Source: CAZLDI01 sp964558415 (GTDB taxonomy: Bacteria; Chloroflexota; Dehalococcoidia; SM23-28-2; RBG-16-64-32). Taken from it: a stretch of DNA of 64,000 nt. Numbering within the stretch: position 1 is the first letter of the stretch; the number at the start of each line of letters is the position of its first letter. The stretch is taken from positions 31,997 through 95,996 of the forward strand of contig CAZLDI010000014.1 in NCBI GenBank assembly GCA_964558415.1, read 5' to 3'. The position numbers and the translations under genes are program-made. Shown piece after piece: positions 42,792 through 51,793 of the stretch. The notes under the pieces were generated by a model. The model saw nothing but the letters and a program-made list of their open reading frames with translations, was not told the DNA's origin and made no database searches.

Positions 42792-44144
42792 ATGCCCAGG
42801 AAGGGGCGCGCCGGGCCGCTGAACATGTTCCTGGAGGCCGCGAAGGCCCGGGCAGAGAGGCACGCGCCGCTGGCCGCCCGGATGCGGCCCCGCACGCTCG
42901 ACGAATTCGTTGGCCAGGAGCACGTCATCGGGCCCGGGCGAGTGCTGCGGCGCGCGATCGAGGCCGATCAGCTCCCGTCGATGGTGTTCTGGGGCCCTCC
43001 CGGCTCCGGGAAGACGACGCTTGCGCGCATCATCGCCTCACTCACCAGATCTCACTTCGAGCCGGTGTCGGCCGTGGCCTCCGGCGTCGCTGACCTGCGA
43101 CGGATCGTGGCCGAGGCCGCAGAGCGGCTTGGCGAGGACGGGCGCCGCACGATCCTCTTCATCGACGAGATCCACCGCTTCAACAAGGCGCAGCAGGACG
43201 TGGTGCTGCCTTACGTCGAGGACGGCACGATCACGCTGATCGGCGCGACTACAGAGAACCCATCGTTCGAGGTGATCTCCGCGCTTCTCTCACGCTCGCG
43301 TGTGTTCAAGCTGGAGCCGCTGACGCCGGAACAGGTGCTGGGGCTCCTGCGCACCGCGCTTGCTGATGAGGAGCGCGGGTTGGGGTCGCTCCGGGTTGAA
43401 GTCGAGGACGACATCCTGACAGCGCTGGCGAAAGCCGTCGGCGGAGACGCGCGCATCGCGCTTAACGCCCTGGAGCTGGCCGCGCAGACCGCGCATCCAC
43501 AGGCCAATGGTAGACGCCAGCTCGAGGCAGAGCAGATCGACGACGCGCTCCAGCGGCGCGCTGCGCTTTACGACCGCGCGGGCGACTGGCACTTCGACAT
43601 CATCTCCGCGTTCATCAAGTCGCTGCGCGGGAGCGACCCGGACGCCGCGCTTTACTGGCTGGCGCGAATGCTGGAGGGCGGGGAGGATCCGTTGTTCGTG
43701 GCGCGGCGGCTGGTGATCCTCGCGTCGGAGGACGTCGGGCTCGCGGACCCGCAGGCGTTGCAGGTCGCGATCGCGGCGCAGCAGGCGGTGCACTTCATCG
43801 GCATGCCGGAGGGGTTCTTTCCGCTCGCCGAGGCGACCATCTACCTGGCAACCGCGCCGAAGAGCAACTCAGTGGGCGCGGCTTACGGCCTGGCCCTTCT
43901 GGACGCGCAGGCGACGCCGGGAGAACCGGTGCCGCTGCACCTGCGCAACCCCTCGACCCCCCTGACGAAAGGGATGGGCTACGGCCGCGATTACCATTAC
44001 GACCACGCGTCACCCGGACACTACTCCGGCCAGGAGCATCTGCCGGAGAAGCTGAGGGGGCGGACATACTACACGCCGGGCGCGCTCGGGCACGAGGAGC
44101 GGATACGGAAGTGGATGGAGGGGTTGAGAGGGAAGTCGGAATAG
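42792..44144 (+). CDS. rarA: Replication-associated recombination protein RarA (MgsA)
   Basis: A 450-residue AAA+ ATPase: RPRTLDEFVGQEH, Walker A GPPGSGKT (68-75), Walker B ILFIDEIHRFNKAQQD, sensor ATTENPSFEV, and the C-terminal tetramerisation domain ending YYTPGALGHEERIRKWMEGLR. It acts at stalled forks with RecA and SSB. A promoter-like element is within the upstream hairpin. Confidence 0.95.
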   Translation: MPRKGRAGPLNMFLEAAKARAERHAPLAARMRPRTLDEFVGQEHVIGPGRVLRRAIEADQLPSMVFWGPPGSGKTTLARIIASLTRSHFEPVSAVASGVADLRRIVAEAAERLGEDGRRTILFIDEIHRFNKAQQDVVLPYVEDGTITLIGATTENPSFEVISALLSRSRVFKLEPLTPEQVLGLLRTALADEERGLGSLRVEVEDDILTALAKAVGGDARIALNALELAAQTAHPQANGRRQLEAEQIDDALQRRAALYDRAGDWHFDIISAFIKSLRGSDPDAALYWLARMLEGGEDPLFVARRLVILASEDVGLADPQALQVAIAAQQAVHFIGMPEGFFPLAEATIYLATAPKSNSVGAAYGLALLDAQATPGEPVPLHLRNPSTPLTKGMGYGRDYHYDHASPGHYSGQEHLPEKLRGRTYYTPGALGHEERIRKWMEGLRGKSE

Positions 44145-44243
44145 AAATGATTGATCCGGACGTGGGCTAGAGCACTGTACAACCGTGCCGCCGTCCGAGA
44201 AACCGCACTGGCTGAGCAACCCATGCCTTGTTTGGAGCATCCA

Positions 44244-44750
44244 ATGACAATTCACAAAGTAGGATTGTTACAACTTATCGAAAGATCATGGGCGGCGCTC
44301 GAGACCGTCGTCCGTCCGTTGACCGACGCGCAGATGGCCGCGCGCGGGCCGGAAAGATGGTCGGCGAAGGACCACCTCGCACATCTCATGGCGTGGGAGA
44401 ACTCAATGGTCTACCTCCTGCAGGGCCGCGCGCGACATCTTGGCCTGGGCGTGGACGAAGCGCTTTACTTGCGAGGCAATGATGACGAGATCAACGCCGC
44501 CATCCAGAACAAGCATCGGGACCGCCCGCCTGCCGAAGTGCTGTCGCAGCAGCGATCTGTGCACGAGCGAATGATCGCGGCGCTTGTCGACTTGAGCGAC
44601 GCCGACCTACGCAAGACCTACTCGCAGTATCTGCCCGCCGAACCCGGCAAGGACACCGGTGAGCCGATCCTCAACCGCATCGCCGGCAACACATACGAGC
44701 ACTTTGACGAGCACAGCGCTGACATCCAATCTGTAGTCGCCAGTCTCTAA
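44244..44750 (+). CDS. DinB/DfsB(ClbS)-like four-helix-bundle protein
   Basis: 168 residues from ATG 44244 behind GGAG; the frame continues upstream without a better start. It matches the DfsB/ClbS type: ERWSAKDHLAHLMAWENSMVYLLQGR, RDRPPAEVLSQQRSVHERMIAAL, GNTYEHFDEH. ClbS hydrolyses the cyclopropane warhead of colibactin; most relatives are uncharacterised. No colibactin-like cluster is present here. Confidence 0.78.
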   Translation: MTIHKVGLLQLIERSWAALETVVRPLTDAQMAARGPERWSAKDHLAHLMAWENSMVYLLQGRARHLGLGVDEALYLRGNDDEINAAIQNKHRDRPPAEVLSQQRSVHERMIAALVDLSDADLRKTYSQYLPAEPGKDTGEPILNRIAGNTYEHFDEHSADIQSVVASL

Positions 44751-44752
44751 CG

Positions 44753-45343
44753 ATGCCCTCCGATGCCTCCTCCAGCCCCTGCGCGACTACCGGCTCACGG
44801 ACAGCGGCGAGCGATGCTACCCAGCGAATCATCGTCATTACCGGCATCCAGGCCGCCGGCAAGTCCACCGTCGCCCGGCGCCTGGCGCAACGGTTCGAGC
44901 GCGGCGTTCACATCGAAGCGGACATTCTCCAGCGGATGATCGTGGCCGGTGGCGAATGGCCCGCCGGGCCCGGCACGATGAGCGACGAGGCCGCGCGACA
45001 GCTCCGCTTGCGCCTGCGCAATGCCTGCCTGCTGGCCCGCTCCTTCTATGATTCCAATTTCACAGCCGTAGTCGACGACATCATCATCGGCGACCGCTGG
45101 GACCACCTGGAATCAGACCTCGCTGGCGTGCCCTTCAGCCTGATTGTGCTCGCACCGCGCCCACAGGTTGTCGTCAGCCAGCGCGACGCTCATCGCGGGA
45201 AGCGGGAGATCGGCGAAGAGTGGGCGCTCTACCTGGACGATGAGCTGCGCCGGACGATGGCCGGCAAGGGCATCTGGATCGACAACTCAGATCAGACGCC
45301 GGACGAGACGGTGGGGGAGATACTTGAGAGGCTCGCCCCATAA
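44753..45343 (+). CDS. P-loop kinase/phosphotransferase-like ATPase
   Basis: A 196-residue P-loop protein with Walker A TGIQAAGKST, VVDDIIIGDRW and a C-terminal QTPDETVGEILERL. It resembles chloramphenicol-phosphotransferase-like and zeta-type small kinases. The first roughly 20 residues are low complexity, so a later start is possible. It follows the DfsB-like gene by 2 bp. The substrate is unknown. Confidence 0.72.
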   Translation: MPSDASSSPCATTGSRTAASDATQRIIVITGIQAAGKSTVARRLAQRFERGVHIEADILQRMIVAGGEWPAGPGTMSDEAARQLRLRLRNACLLARSFYDSNFTAVVDDIIIGDRWDHLESDLAGVPFSLIVLAPRPQVVVSQRDAHRGKREIGEEWALYLDDELRRTMAGKGIWIDNSDQTPDETVGEILERLAP

Positions 45344-45355
45344 CCGCGGGAGATA

Positions 45356-45706
45356 TTACTGCTTAACGAGACCGACCAGATTACCCTCGGGATCGGCGAT
45401 CTGAGCGACCGTAGGCCCGCCCGGAACGTCGAACGGTTGGATCGTGGCACGCCCACCCATCTCTTCGGCTCTTCGCTGAGTCTCGATCAGGTCGACGACC
45501 TGGACGAAGATACTTACGCCGGGCGCTTCTGCGCCCAGAATATGGCCGCCGACACCCTCCACCGGTCCACCGATGCCCGGGGGAATCTGAAGAATCCCCA
45601 TGGGGTTGTCGCCGCCGATGCTCCACCCGAACAGCTCACGGTAAAAGCTTGCCAGGCCGTTTGGGTCTTTCGCCCGGATCTGGAACGCAACGACGGGGCG
45701 TGTCAT
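45356..45706 (-). CDS. VOC family protein
   Basis: 116 residues from ATG 45706, placed 3 bp after GGAGGAG; the longer GTG/TTG forms lack such a site. The sequence RPVVAFQIRAKDPNGLASFYRELFGW ... VAQIADPEGNLVGLVKQ is a close relative of the VOC protein at 29435. It converges with the kinase gene. Confidence 0.82.
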   Translation of the reverse strand: MTRPVVAFQIRAKDPNGLASFYRELFGWSIGGDNPMGILQIPPGIGGPVEGVGGHILGAEAPGVSIFVQVVDLIETQRRAEEMGGRATIQPFDVPGGPTVAQIADPEGNLVGLVKQ

Positions 45707-45801
45707 GATTCTCCTCCTCTGCTCGCGTGTGGCCAGATCGTAGCACATACGCTTGGGATCGATTCGGCGCGAAAGTTTCGGGCGGCAACGGGGAACTTTC
45801 G

Positions 45802-45831
45802 TTGACGCTAGTGCGTTCTCCTGATTAGAAT
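45802..45831 (+). promoter_or_regulatory. Promoter upstream of the c-di-AMP riboswitch
   Basis: TTGACG (45802-45807), 18-bp spacer, TAGAAT (45826-45831). Transcription would start near 45838, just ahead of the aptamer. Confidence 0.7.
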
Positions 45832-45852
45832 TCGAACAACACGATAGGTCAC

Positions 45853-45960
45853 ACGCCGAATCCGCCTCAGGCGGACCGGGGGAACCAGAACAGGGGTGAA
45901 GTCGCGGTAGGCGGCGGGGCTACTTTCCGGCCCTAACCCGACAGCTAACCTCGTAGGCGT
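45853..45960 (+). ncRNA. c-di-AMP riboswitch (ydaO/yuaA type) aptamer
   Basis: The segment has the ordered ydaO consensus blocks: ACGCCGAAT at the 5' side, GGACCGGGGGAACC, GGGGTGAA, GGGCTACTTTCCGGCCC, then CCGACAGCTAACCTCGTAGG and the 3' strand GGCGT, which pairs with ACGCC (45853-45857 with 45956-45960) as P1. ydaO riboswitches bind two c-di-AMP and usually turn expression off. A terminator follows, then a glycosyltransferase gene. cdaA at 15.7-16.5 kb would make the ligand. Confidence 0.9.
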
Positions 45961-45964
45961 GGGG

Positions 45965-45996
45965 AAGGTCGGCCCGTTCGGGAGCGGCCTTTTTTT
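45965..45996 (+). terminator. Riboswitch expression-platform terminator
   Basis: AAGGTCGG...CCC-GTTC-GGG...GCGGCCTT forms an interrupted hairpin followed by seven T (45990-45996). CCGAC in the aptamer (45938-45942) can pair with GTCGG (45968-45972), a possible short antiterminator. This fits an OFF switch on c-di-AMP binding. Confidence 0.75.
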
Positions 45997-46109
45997 CTGC
46001 TCCGATCAGGCCAACCAACGCCACAGCCTACAGGAGGAGCACGATAGAGCCCGAACGGCAAGTTGCAGCGCTGGGCCAATTTACCGGGCCATCAACGAAC
46101 GCAGGCACC

Positions 46110-47768
46110 ATGCCGGCCGTGATGAACGTGTCGGCGGTCAGCACCGACAGGGCGCCTCTGATGCAAACGAGCATCCCCCTGTCACCTGTCTTCGTCCCCA
46201 CGCACGAGCCCGAGGCCCGCGCGGTGGCGGTCAGTCCGCCGTGGCCCGTCGAGGTCGCGCGGCCAGTAGGCCGCAGAGGCCGCGCCATCCTGAAACGCGC
46301 CGTGGAGTGCGTGCCGGCGGTGATCGCCTTGTCCGTGATCTCGTCTCTCATCTGGGGGCCGTTGCTGGCGCCGCTGCCGTTCGCGATCTTCATCCTGTCC
46401 TTTCACGCTTACTGGCTATGGCGCGCGCAGATGACGGGTATTCACGCGTTCAAGGGGTTCTTACTACTACGCCGACACAAGAAGATCGACTGGCGGGCGA
46501 AGTACGAAGTTGCCCGAGCAAACGGCGATCTCGCGCTTGAGTGGGAGGCGATTCACCATATCGTCGTCATCCCTAACTACACGGAGAGCGTGGACAAGCT
46601 GCGGATGTGCCTGGACTCGCTGGCTGAGTCCGAAGCGGCGCGCCGAATCATCGCCGTCCTGGCGATGGAAGAACGCGAAGGACAGCCGGCGAGGCTGCGC
46701 GCTGCCGTCCTCAAGGAGGAGTACAAGGGTCGTCTGGCTGGCATCTTCGCGGAGTATCATCCGTGGGGCATCGCAGGCGAGGTTGCTGGAAAGTCGTCCA
46801 ACGAGAACTGGGCGGCGCGGCGCGCTAAGGAGAGATTGGTGGACGGGGGCGGCTTCAACCTCGATCTTCTGACGATCACAAGCTGCGACGCAGACACGGT
46901 ATTTGACCCCAAGTACTTCAGCTGTCTGACCTACAATTTCGCGACGGACCCCAATCGCTACCGGCGCTTCTGGCAGGGGCCGATCATGTACTACAACAAC
47001 ATCTGGGAGGTGCCCGCGCCCTTGCGGCTACCCCACGCGCTTGCGGGGCTAAACCACCTGGGGCGGTTGTCCCGCAGCTTCATGCGCAACACCTTCCCGC
47101 AGTCAACCTACAGTCTGAGCCTGCACATGGCGGACGAAGTAGGGTACTGGGATCCAGACATCATCCCGGAAGACTGGCACATGTTTCTGAAGTGCTACTA
47201 CGAGCTGGGCGGCGAGGTGGACGTGGAGACGATGTACACGCCGATCTACATGGACGGCGTGCGCTCACACGGCTACGCGCGGACGTTCGTCAGCTACTTC
47301 GAGCAGGCACGCCGTCACGCTTGGGGCGCCTCGGACATTCCCTATGCCGTGCAGCAGGTGCTGGACCACCCGGAGATACCGCTGTGGGCCAGGTTGCGCC
47401 GGCTGTGGGCCCTGTGCGAGAGCCACTTCCTCTGGTCCACCCAGTGGTTCCTGGTGACGGTAGCACGGGTAGTGCCGATCATCCTTGTCGGCGCCGGAGT
47501 CACAGACATTCCGGACTGGTTCCCCTTCGTCTCTCGCTGGCTCCTGACGCCTTGTGCTGGGACCCTGCTGCTGCTAATCACCCTCGATACGATAATGCGG
47601 CCGAAGCGGCCTGAGAACTTCCGCTGGTGGCTGTTCCCGTTTCAGTACGCGCAATGGTTCCTGATGGCTGTCATCACGTTCTTCTCTTCGGCGCTTCCAG
47701 CGTTGGATGCCCAGATCAGGCTGGCCCTCGGCAAGCGCATGGAGTACAAAGTCACCGAGAAGACGTAA
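46110..47768 (+). CDS. Membrane glycosyltransferase (family 2-like), c-di-AMP riboswitch target
   Basis: The 552-residue form starts at ATG 46110. It has N-terminal membrane helices (VIALSVISSLIWGPLLAPLPFAIFILSF), a cytoplasmic GT-A region (HHIVVIPNYTESVDKLRMCLDSL, SCDADTVFDPKYFSCL, GYWDPDIIPEDWHMF) and C-terminal helices. It probably makes a surface polysaccharide or wall polymer. The ATG lacks a Shine-Dalgarno; the frame is open upstream to an ATA at 46044 placed 6 bp after AGGAGG, so a non-standard start giving 22 more residues is possible. Confidence 0.82.
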   Translation: MPAVMNVSAVSTDRAPLMQTSIPLSPVFVPTHEPEARAVAVSPPWPVEVARPVGRRGRAILKRAVECVPAVIALSVISSLIWGPLLAPLPFAIFILSFHAYWLWRAQMTGIHAFKGFLLLRRHKKIDWRAKYEVARANGDLALEWEAIHHIVVIPNYTESVDKLRMCLDSLAESEAARRIIAVLAMEEREGQPARLRAAVLKEEYKGRLAGIFAEYHPWGIAGEVAGKSSNENWAARRAKERLVDGGGFNLDLLTITSCDADTVFDPKYFSCLTYNFATDPNRYRRFWQGPIMYYNNIWEVPAPLRLPHALAGLNHLGRLSRSFMRNTFPQSTYSLSLHMADEVGYWDPDIIPEDWHMFLKCYYELGGEVDVETMYTPIYMDGVRSHGYARTFVSYFEQARRHAWGASDIPYAVQQVLDHPEIPLWARLRRLWALCESHFLWSTQWFLVTVARVVPIILVGAGVTDIPDWFPFVSRWLLTPCAGTLLLLITLDTIMRPKRPENFRWWLFPFQYAQWFLMAVITFFSSALPALDAQIRLALGKRMEYKVTEKT

Positions 47769-47895
47769 TCCTGGCGGGTCCTGTTGTTACGGGTCTTGCC
47801 GCGCTCCAGACGGCTCACGTCTACCAGCATGCTCCCGGGCGTAAGATTAGTAACGGAATCGTAATACCTGCGGGCTAGCTTGAGCGCAGAACACC

Positions 47896-48582
47896 ATGAC
47901 GAACGGCCGCATACTGATAGTTGAGGACGAACCGACGGTCGCGGAAGTAGTCGAACGCTACCTGCGGCGCGACGGGTTTGAGGTCAGCACCGTCCATGAC
48001 GGCGAGCAGGCAATGGACGCCTTCGCGAAGGTACAGCCCGACCTGATGGTGCTGGACTTGATGCTGCCGCGACTGGATGGCATCGAGATCTGCCGGCGGG
48101 TGCGCGCAGAGTCGCGGACGCCGATCATCATGCTGACGGCGCGCGCTGACGAGGTTGATAAGCTGATCGGGCTGGAGCTTGGAGCGGATGACTACATCAC
48201 GAAACCGTTCAGCCCGCGAGAGCTGGTGGCGCGCGTGAAGGCGGTGCTTCGACGCGCGAGCCCCCAGACCTGGGGCGAGGCGGATGCCCTGCGCTTCGGC
48301 GATATGAGAATCAACGGCCGTACGAGAACGGTTGCAAACGGACATGGACCAATCGACGTCACGGCGCGCGAGTTCGATCTACTGCTCTTTCTGGCGAGGC
48401 ATCCCGGGCAAGTGTTTTCTCGAGAGCAGCTGTTGACGTCAGTGTGGGACTTCGACTTTCCCGGCGATACCGGCACGGTCACCGTCCACATTCGACGGCT
48501 GAGAATGAAGGTGGAGGCCGACCCGGCCCGGCCACGGCACTTGAAGACGGTTTGGGGGGTTGGGTACAAGTTTGAGCCGTAG
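47896..48582 (+). CDS. OmpR-family response regulator
   Basis: 228 residues: a receiver domain with phospho-acceptor D54, DE at 11-12 and K103, then a winged helix (VTAREFDLLLFLARHPGQVFSREQLL ... VTVHIRRLRMKVE). It is activated by the sensor kinase encoded downstream, with a 23-nt overlap. Nearby exported proteins are possible targets. Confidence 0.94.
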   Translation: MTNGRILIVEDEPTVAEVVERYLRRDGFEVSTVHDGEQAMDAFAKVQPDLMVLDLMLPRLDGIEICRRVRAESRTPIIMLTARADEVDKLIGLELGADDYITKPFSPRELVARVKAVLRRASPQTWGEADALRFGDMRINGRTRTVANGHGPIDVTAREFDLLLFLARHPGQVFSREQLLTSVWDFDFPGDTGTVTVHIRRLRMKVEADPARPRHLKTVWGVGYKFEP

Positions 48583-49846
48583 CGCACAGCGGACGCGCTC
48601 AGCTGCGCGCCCGTCCCGAATCTGGATCGCGGCGGCGGTCGCGCTCGCTGTTGCCACAGCGGCAGGGACGCTGCTGGCGGAGGCGCTCATGGCGCCACCG
48701 ACCGGAGAGCTGCTGGACCTGGCGCTGTACCTGGGCGCCACGGGCGCGGTAACCCTGGGCGCTGGCTGGACTGTCCTGCGGCTAGCCGAGCACATGCCGG
48801 GATTTACCGTCCACGGCAAGGCATTCCTGGGCACAGCTATCGTTGGGACGGTGGCGCTGCTGAACGTGCTTATCGTCGCTGAGTTGATGTTTGTGTCGGA
48901 TGACCATGACCTGAACGTGCTCATTGCCCTGGTCGCGTTCAGCGCGATCTTGACCGCGTTCCTGAGCCAGTGGATCGCGGCGGCGATCAGCGACAAAACG
49001 ACAGCGATTGCATCTGCGGTGAGATCGCTGGCGGCGGGAGACTTGCGGACGCGGCTTGACATGGGGAAGGGGGACGAACTGGCGAGCCTCGCTGAAGACG
49101 TGGACACTCTCGCCTCGCGACTGGAGGCAGCGGAGGAGCAGAGGGCCGCGTTGGACCGCGAGCGACGGGAGTTGACGATCGCGGTCTCGCACGATCTACG
49201 CACACCGCTGGCAAGCCTGCGCGCAATGGTGGAGGCGTTGGCAGATGGGGTCGTGGACGATCCCGCTGAGGTGCGGCGGTACTACGACACGATGGGGCGC
49301 GAAATCGAGCGATTGGGCCGGATGATAGACGATCTATTCGAGCTGGCGCAGATGGATGCGGGCGCCCTGCGGTTGGACGTACAGAATCTACGGCTGAGCG
49401 AGATCGCCGGTGAGGTGGTAGACGCGATGCGGGCACAGGCGAATACCGCCGGGATTGAACTGACGCTTGAGAACGGAGGCGAGCCCCGGCAGTCCGCTGT
49501 CGACGGCGCAAGGATAGAGCGGGCATTGGCCAACCTGGTGCGAAACGCGATCGAGCACACGCCCAGTGGCGGCCGTGTGGGTGTGAGTGTCTCTACTGAT
49601 AACGGGTGGTCGCAGGTCAGCGTCACGGACAGCGGGGAGGGCATCGCGGAGGCCGATCTGCCGCACGTTTGGGAGCGTTTCTACCGCGCCGAGAAGTCCC
49701 GGAAGCGAGCGTTGAACCAGACTGACGGCGCCGGACTGGGGCTTAGCATCGTGCGCGGGATAGTCGAGGCGCACGGCGGCGAGGTCTCAGCCTCCTCACA
49801 GACCGGCCGCGGGTCGAGCTTCGTTATCAAACTACCCGCGCCTTAA
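48560..49846 (+). CDS. Sensor histidine kinase
   Basis: 428 residues from TTG 48560; TTG 48572 is an alternative. There are about four membrane segments in residues 20-142, a HAMP-like linker (AVRSLAAGDLRTRLD), the H box H211 in AVSHDLRTPLASL, N box (NLVRNAIEHTPSGG) and G boxes (DSGEGI, GAGLGLSIV). The input domain is membrane-embedded with little periplasmic sequence, so it may sense envelope or membrane state. It pairs with the upstream regulator. Confidence 0.93.
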   Translation: MGTSLSRSAQRTRSAARPSRIWIAAAVALAVATAAGTLLAEALMAPPTGELLDLALYLGATGAVTLGAGWTVLRLAEHMPGFTVHGKAFLGTAIVGTVALLNVLIVAELMFVSDDHDLNVLIALVAFSAILTAFLSQWIAAAISDKTTAIASAVRSLAAGDLRTRLDMGKGDELASLAEDVDTLASRLEAAEEQRAALDRERRELTIAVSHDLRTPLASLRAMVEALADGVVDDPAEVRRYYDTMGREIERLGRMIDDLFELAQMDAGALRLDVQNLRLSEIAGEVVDAMRAQANTAGIELTLENGGEPRQSAVDGARIERALANLVRNAIEHTPSGGRVGVSVSTDNGWSQVSVTDSGEGIAEADLPHVWERFYRAEKSRKRALNQTDGAGLGLSIVRGIVEAHGGEVSASSQTGRGSSFVIKLPAP

Positions 49847-49851
49847 ACGCG

Positions 49852-49876
49852 GAGACGCCCCCTCAGGGGGCGTCTC
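49852..49876. terminator. Hairpin terminator between convergent genes
   Basis: A perfect 11-bp stem (49852-49862 with 49866-49876) closes on a TCA loop directly after the kinase stop. There is no long T-run; it may serve both strands. Confidence 0.6.
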
Positions 49877-49901
49877 ACTTGAGCTCACGAGCAGAAGGCC
49901 T

Positions 49902-50768
49902 CTAGAACTCAGTCACCGGACAGTTCACCACCATATCTGTCTCCTGGATCTCGAATCCACTAGAGACGGCGTCCGCCGCGGAGCGGATCGAATTGGACTC
50001 GTAGCCATCCGGCACAGTCACCATATTCACCCGCCAGAAGGCGCTGTAGCCCTCGTCGCCCGGGACAGAGTCGATGATATTATTCTGGCCCGCTGCGAAG
50101 TGCGGCGTTCCGTCCGCGTTCAGGCCCGTGATGAACACCCAGATTGGGAGAGCGGTTGGCGGATTCGCGCCGAAGTCCGGATAGAATACGGCATCGCCCT
50201 TGAACCAGCCCTGCACCAGGGCTTCGCCGCCTTCCAGTGTGCTGCCGGCCGGAACGACCGGACAGTTGACGAACATTTCGGTCTCCGTCATTGTCAGTCC
50301 GGCCCGGTCAAGATCAGCTTTGGACTTGATCGAGTCAGGCTCGTAGCCCTCGCCCACCGTCACCATCGTCACCTTCCAGAGATCGCTGTAGCCGGCGTCC
50401 CCGGGCACTACGTCGATGAGGTTGTGCTGCCCCTGCACGAACTTAGGGGTGCCGTCTGCGTTCATCCCCGTTATGAACGGGTAGATGGCAGCGGACGCCA
50501 CGCCGGCGCCTGACAGCTTGGTATTCGCACCGAAATCGTAGTACTTGACTTCCTGATCGCGGAACCAGCCTGTCACGAGCTTGAAGTCCTTCGCCGCAGT
50601 GTTATCGCCGTTACCATCTGGCGTGCCGGTAGCCACCTGACTCGGAACAGCCGCCTCGTCCTCATCGTCGCCGCAACCGACAACGAAGGCTGCAGCGAGA
50701 CCCGTCGCTCCAATCGCTGCGTTGCGTAGCAGGTGTCGTCGCGAGAGCCTTATCGTTTCTAGCTTCAT
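49902..50768 (-). CDS. Tat-exported lipoprotein with two tandem repeat domains
   Basis: 288 residues. A twin-arginine signal (S-R10-R11-H-L-L) is followed by lipobox VVG-C32. The mature part is a duplication: residues about 63-171 and 184-285 share GWF, FITG-N-ADGTP-F, GQ-N-ID-VPGD-GYS, W-V-MVTV and NCPV. This unit resembles the DUF7482 type found in haloarchaeal and bacterial secreted proteins. The role is unknown; Tat export suggests cofactor or metal loading before secretion. Confidence 0.8.
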   Translation of the reverse strand: MKLETIRLSRRHLLRNAAIGATGLAAAFVVGCGDDEDEAAVPSQVATGTPDGNGDNTAAKDFKLVTGWFRDQEVKYYDFGANTKLSGAGVASAAIYPFITGMNADGTPKFVQGQHNLIDVVPGDAGYSDLWKVTMVTVGEGYEPDSIKSKADLDRAGLTMTETEMFVNCPVVPAGSTLEGGEALVQGWFKGDAVFYPDFGANPPTALPIWVFITGLNADGTPHFAAGQNNIIDSVPGDEGYSAFWRVNMVTVPDGYESNSIRSAADAVSSGFEIQETDMVVNCPVTEF

Positions 50769-50859
50769 GTTTACCCCTTTGTGTGTCTTCTAACCGATTA
50801 TCCGGGAATGGCGGGCCGCCGGGTGGCGGTCCGCCATTGACCGTATGCCGCCGAGTTTG

Positions 50860-51591
50860 TTAGCTGATGCGATCTATCTTTACCATCAGCACGGGATCAT
50901 CCCAGCCATGGTCTGTCCCGCTGAGTTCCCCGTTACCGTTGATGCCGGCGTGGTGGCTGATGGGCTGATGCGGGTCCGTGTCCACACCCGCGTCGTCGTT
51001 GCCATCCGGATCGCCGGCCAGTGCGACCGAACCCAGGCCACTGCACGGATCCACCATATCCGTGCTCTGCTCGGTGTTGTCCTCGGTGCCCGCGTCGTAC
51101 CCGGCGGCGTGGTAGGTCACGCTGCCATGCGCCGGAAGATGGGCGCCGTCAAGGCCGCTGAAACCGTCGTTGGTACAGATGAGCATTGTCGCGAGCGAGA
51201 TCCGATCGCCGGGACGCGCCTCAATCTCGAACGTGGTGGAGTCAGTGAAGGCCATGTGGACCGTACCTTGGCGCGTAAGCGGGCGGTTCAGGTCATACAG
51301 ATCGGTCACACCGGCTGCACCGTCAAGCGCCGCCACAGCGGGAGCCTCGTTCCCGGATTCAGCGATCGCTTCGACGCCCGGGTGCGCGAGGTCGCCGACT
51401 TCGAACAGCTCGAACGTTGGTCGATGAGTGATAACCACGCCGGGGGACATCGGCTGGCTATCCGTGATGTTGGTGATCGTGACGCGATAGGTCCGTAGCG
51501 GAGCTTCGGCACTGGCGACGGTGCTCGCCGCCGCAAGGACCAGCAGCGCGCCGAGGACGCCGCCAGTCGTGATTATCCGTTTCAGAGACAT
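50860..51591 (-). CDS. Secreted spondin-domain protein
   Basis: A 243-residue protein with a Sec signal peptide (GVLGALLVLAAASTVASA) and a spondin N-like domain: YRVTITNITDSQPMSPGVVITH, FEVGDLAHPGVEAIAESGN, ATMLICTNDGFSGLDG. The C-terminal half is Asp/Gly-rich (GDPDGNDDAGVDTDPHQP), suggesting calcium binding. Such bacterial spondin proteins are surface or exported and uncharacterised. It lies 91 bp upstream of the Tat lipoprotein, same strand. Confidence 0.8.
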   Translation of the reverse strand: MSLKRIITTGGVLGALLVLAAASTVASAEAPLRTYRVTITNITDSQPMSPGVVITHRPTFELFEVGDLAHPGVEAIAESGNEAPAVAALDGAAGVTDLYDLNRPLTRQGTVHMAFTDSTTFEIEARPGDRISLATMLICTNDGFSGLDGAHLPAHGSVTYHAAGYDAGTEDNTEQSTDMVDPCSGLGSVALAGDPDGNDDAGVDTDPHQPISHHAGINGNGELSGTDHGWDDPVLMVKIDRIS

Positions 51592-51793
51592 GAATCCTCC
51601 TTTTGAACTTGTGGATGCCTTCGAGAATAGCTGCGAAGGATTACGGCGTGGGGGCGAATCTTACAAAAGGCTTACTAAACGGGCGGTCCGGCGATTTCAT
51701 GCGTATGAGCGCTGGGCCGGACTGATACCATCCTGGTGGCAGATGCGTATTACCTGGTGAGCTCGGCTGTGGACGAGCGAGAAGAGTGGCGCA

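Noticed and set aside
44244..44750. ClbS-like protein as a marker of a colibactin-type cluster
   Set aside because: No polyketide or peptide synthetase genes are in the window; the fold is widespread.
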